Shown piece by piece: positions 62,800-64,000 of a DNA stretch of 64,000 nt. Origin of the DNA: Isoperla grammatica (Eukaryota; Arthropoda; Insecta; Plecoptera; Perlodidae). A program made the translations under genes and the position numbers. Numbering within the stretch: position 1 is the first letter of the stretch; every line of letters begins with the position of its first letter. Under the pieces are notes generated by a model, which did no database searches, had not been told where the DNA came from, and saw nothing but the letters and a program-made list of their open reading frames with translations. The stretch lies in assembly GCA_945910005.1 (NCBI GenBank), contig CAMDTW010000479.1, positions 1-64,000 of the forward strand. The letters run 5' to 3'.

Positions 62800-63876
62800 G
62801 TGTATGTTAAAGATGTTTGGTTGTGATTGTGGTTGCCGAGGAGACGAGGGTGATCTACGGATCTGGACCCCTATTCGGTAACATTCCCATTTGTGCCTGA
62901 AATGAAAGCAGCCGAAACGAATGCAGGCAGAAATTATTTGCCCGTTTCAGCCGTCGCCAAAGATGAACAAAATAGCGATTCTATAACAGCGCCTGAAGTG
63001 TGTATGTACGCTTTGGGAGGACATCACAAGGCGACTGAGCCACCGAGGCTGTAAGCCAATCAGAAACAGTCAATATCATGATTTAGAGGGGCGTGATCAC
63101 TGCAACACGGCTCAAATCAAAACAAACATAACCCTACACAGTTACATGAACGCGTCTTTTACAACACAAGAAGCAACCTAGAATGCCCTATTTCTCTATC
63201 CTAGGAATTTAGTCTATGTTCTAGGAAGCCTACAAGGTAATGCCTAGGCCTACGCCAATATCTAATTATGTCTTAACACTGAATTTATATGTATCGGCCT
63301 AGTAATACGGCAGTCTCAATGATACAATAGGCCTAGGCTAGAGTTGTTGACGTAAGATTTCTCTAATGGTGGGCGTCACTAGACCGCGGCGCCGGCTGAG
63401 ATTTTCGAATTATAAAGACAGTCTCATATGAAAAGTAAATACGTTGTTTATTGGTGTTTTTCACTCATTATAATGGAACATAATTATTGAATACAGTTTG
63501 CAGTACGATATCACGCGTCAACAGTTATTATCCATGCTTAATATTAGAGCTGATTTTGTTTCACCAGTAAAAAAGCTACTGAAACCATATCAGGACAACG
63601 GAAATGGATTCAGGCGGAAACGGGCACCAAAAAAGTTATAAAATCGCAATTATCCGATCAACGTCGAATTCAGGCAGAAACCATATCAGGACTTACGTAA
63701 AAAAGTTACAGAATAGGGGTCCTGGACAGGGGATAGACGACTTGTTTTGTGTTCCTGCTAAGTATATATTCAATTCTTGGTAATAATAAATAGTTAATTT
63801 GTTAATAAGTTACATACGTGTAGTTAATTCCCTCTAGTTTTCCTCTTACCTATACAGTCGGGACAAGAGTGTAACA
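62800..63876 (+). mobile_element. LTR (3' end firm, 5' end approximate) of an LTR retrotransposon
   Basis: The LTR ends GAGTGTAACA at 63876, followed by TC and a primer binding site. Going upstream, a TATA-like AAGTATATATTC (about 63761-63772) and AATAATAAAT are visible. The interior is interrupted by the inverted-repeat element at 62865-63722. The 5' border (TGTA near 62806 or TGTT near 62782) is a guess because the second LTR lies beyond the window. Confidence 0.55.
62865..63722. mobile_element. Inverted-repeat element (GGACCCCTATTC ends)
   Basis: GGACCCCTATTCGGTAAC at 62865 and, on minus from 63722, GGACCCCTATTCTGTAAC. Subterminal GCCCGTTTCxGCC and GCAGGCAGAAA-type motifs occur on both sides. 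No coding frame. Target duplication unresolved (TCT before, TGGA after). Confidence 0.65.
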
Positions 63877-63878
63877 TC

Positions 63879-63892
63879 TGGCGCCCAACGTG
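63879..63892 (+). promoter_or_regulatory. Primer binding site, tRNA-Lys type
   Basis: TGGCGCCCAACGTG two bases after the LTR end CA. This is complementary to the 3' end of the lysine tRNA used by many retroelements, so an internal region of an LTR retrotransposon should follow beyond 64000. Confidence 0.8.
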
Positions 63893-63920
63893 CAAAACCA
63901 CAAGTACAAGTAAGTAGTAA

Positions 63921-64000
63921 TCGAGTACATTCGTGTGCCGCGCTTATCAAGAGTTTATTATCGAGTGCATTCGTGTGCCGCGCTTTTCAAGAGTTTATTA
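63921..64000 (+). repeat. Two 40-bp tandem units in the LTR-element leader
   Basis: TCGAGTACATTCGTGTGCCG and TCGAGTGCATTCGTGTGCCG start at 63921 and 63961; each unit ends AAGAGTTTATTA. The array may continue beyond the window. Confidence 0.9.

Noticed and set aside
62800..63876. Calling a full LTR with exact ends and clade
   Set aside because: Only one LTR lies in the window and it is interrupted; the 5' end and clade need the downstream sequence.

Overview
This window is repeat-rich eukaryotic nuclear DNA, most likely from a marine invertebrate animal. The evidence is AT-rich non-coding sequence, GT-AG introns inside short genes, and animal-type transposons: PIF/Harbinger with MADF/BESS and MYB/SANT partners, P element, mariner, hAT and jockey-group LINEs. 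A dense family of SINE-like repeats ends in (ATCA)n, and the palindrome TAGGCCTA is scattered through the less repetitive stretches. I cannot name the phylum from sequence alone; molluscs, other lophotrochozoans and invertebrate deuterostomes all fit. No rRNA, CRISPR array or bacterial operon is present.

Layout. 1-18 kb holds old fragments: a broken Harbinger transposase (2.1-2.6 kb), a jockey-like ORF1 scrap (4.8 kb), a psq/pogo helix-turn-helix exon (5.8 kb), a Kolobok/Mutator-like transposase scrap (6.3-6.6 kb), a Harbinger-type terminus (6.7 kb), a nearly complete mariner transposase (7.8-8.8 kb), an RT scrap (11.1 kb) and a LINE ORF1 with PHD finger and SGNH-like domain (15.8-16.8 kb). 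18.6-25.5 kb is a MYB/SANT gene split by a 5.27-kb element whose two ends are arrays of GATATC-centred motifs. 25.6-37.9 kb is one dispersed P-element (THAP9-like) transposase pseudogene. Its introns hold a 4.0-kb foldback element (26.7-30.7 kb), a 1.4-kb repeat element (31.9-33.3 kb) and an antisense LINE (33.3-36.8 kb) that is itself interrupted by a second LINE fragment and two SINEs.

38-62 kb is bounded by facing Harbinger-type termini. It holds MADF exons near the left end, a BESS exon at 49.1 kb and a Harbinger transposase on the minus strand at the right end. Inside lie a second foldback element (40.0-45.7 kb) with four hAT-like insertions in or beside it, a three-exon coiled-coil membrane-protein gene (50.3-52.4 kb), and a nearly full-length LINE (52.7-59.7 kb). 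That LINE's ORF1 fuses a Cys-rich region, an SGNH-esterase-like domain and a TARG1-like macrodomain. 62.1-64 kb holds a SINE, an inverted-repeat element and the end of an LTR with a Lys-tRNA-type primer binding site, running off the window.

The most interesting items are the macrodomain ORF1, the two foldback elements that share an XPG/FEN-like nuclease plus CXC-type protein family and 3-bp TWA target duplications, the GATATC-bordered element, and the 35-residue-repeat coiled-coil gene. Almost every insertion can be ordered by its target-site duplication, so the window reads as a stratigraphy of nested transposons. Apart from the coiled-coil gene and the promoter-like exon at 21 kb, I see no convincing host gene.
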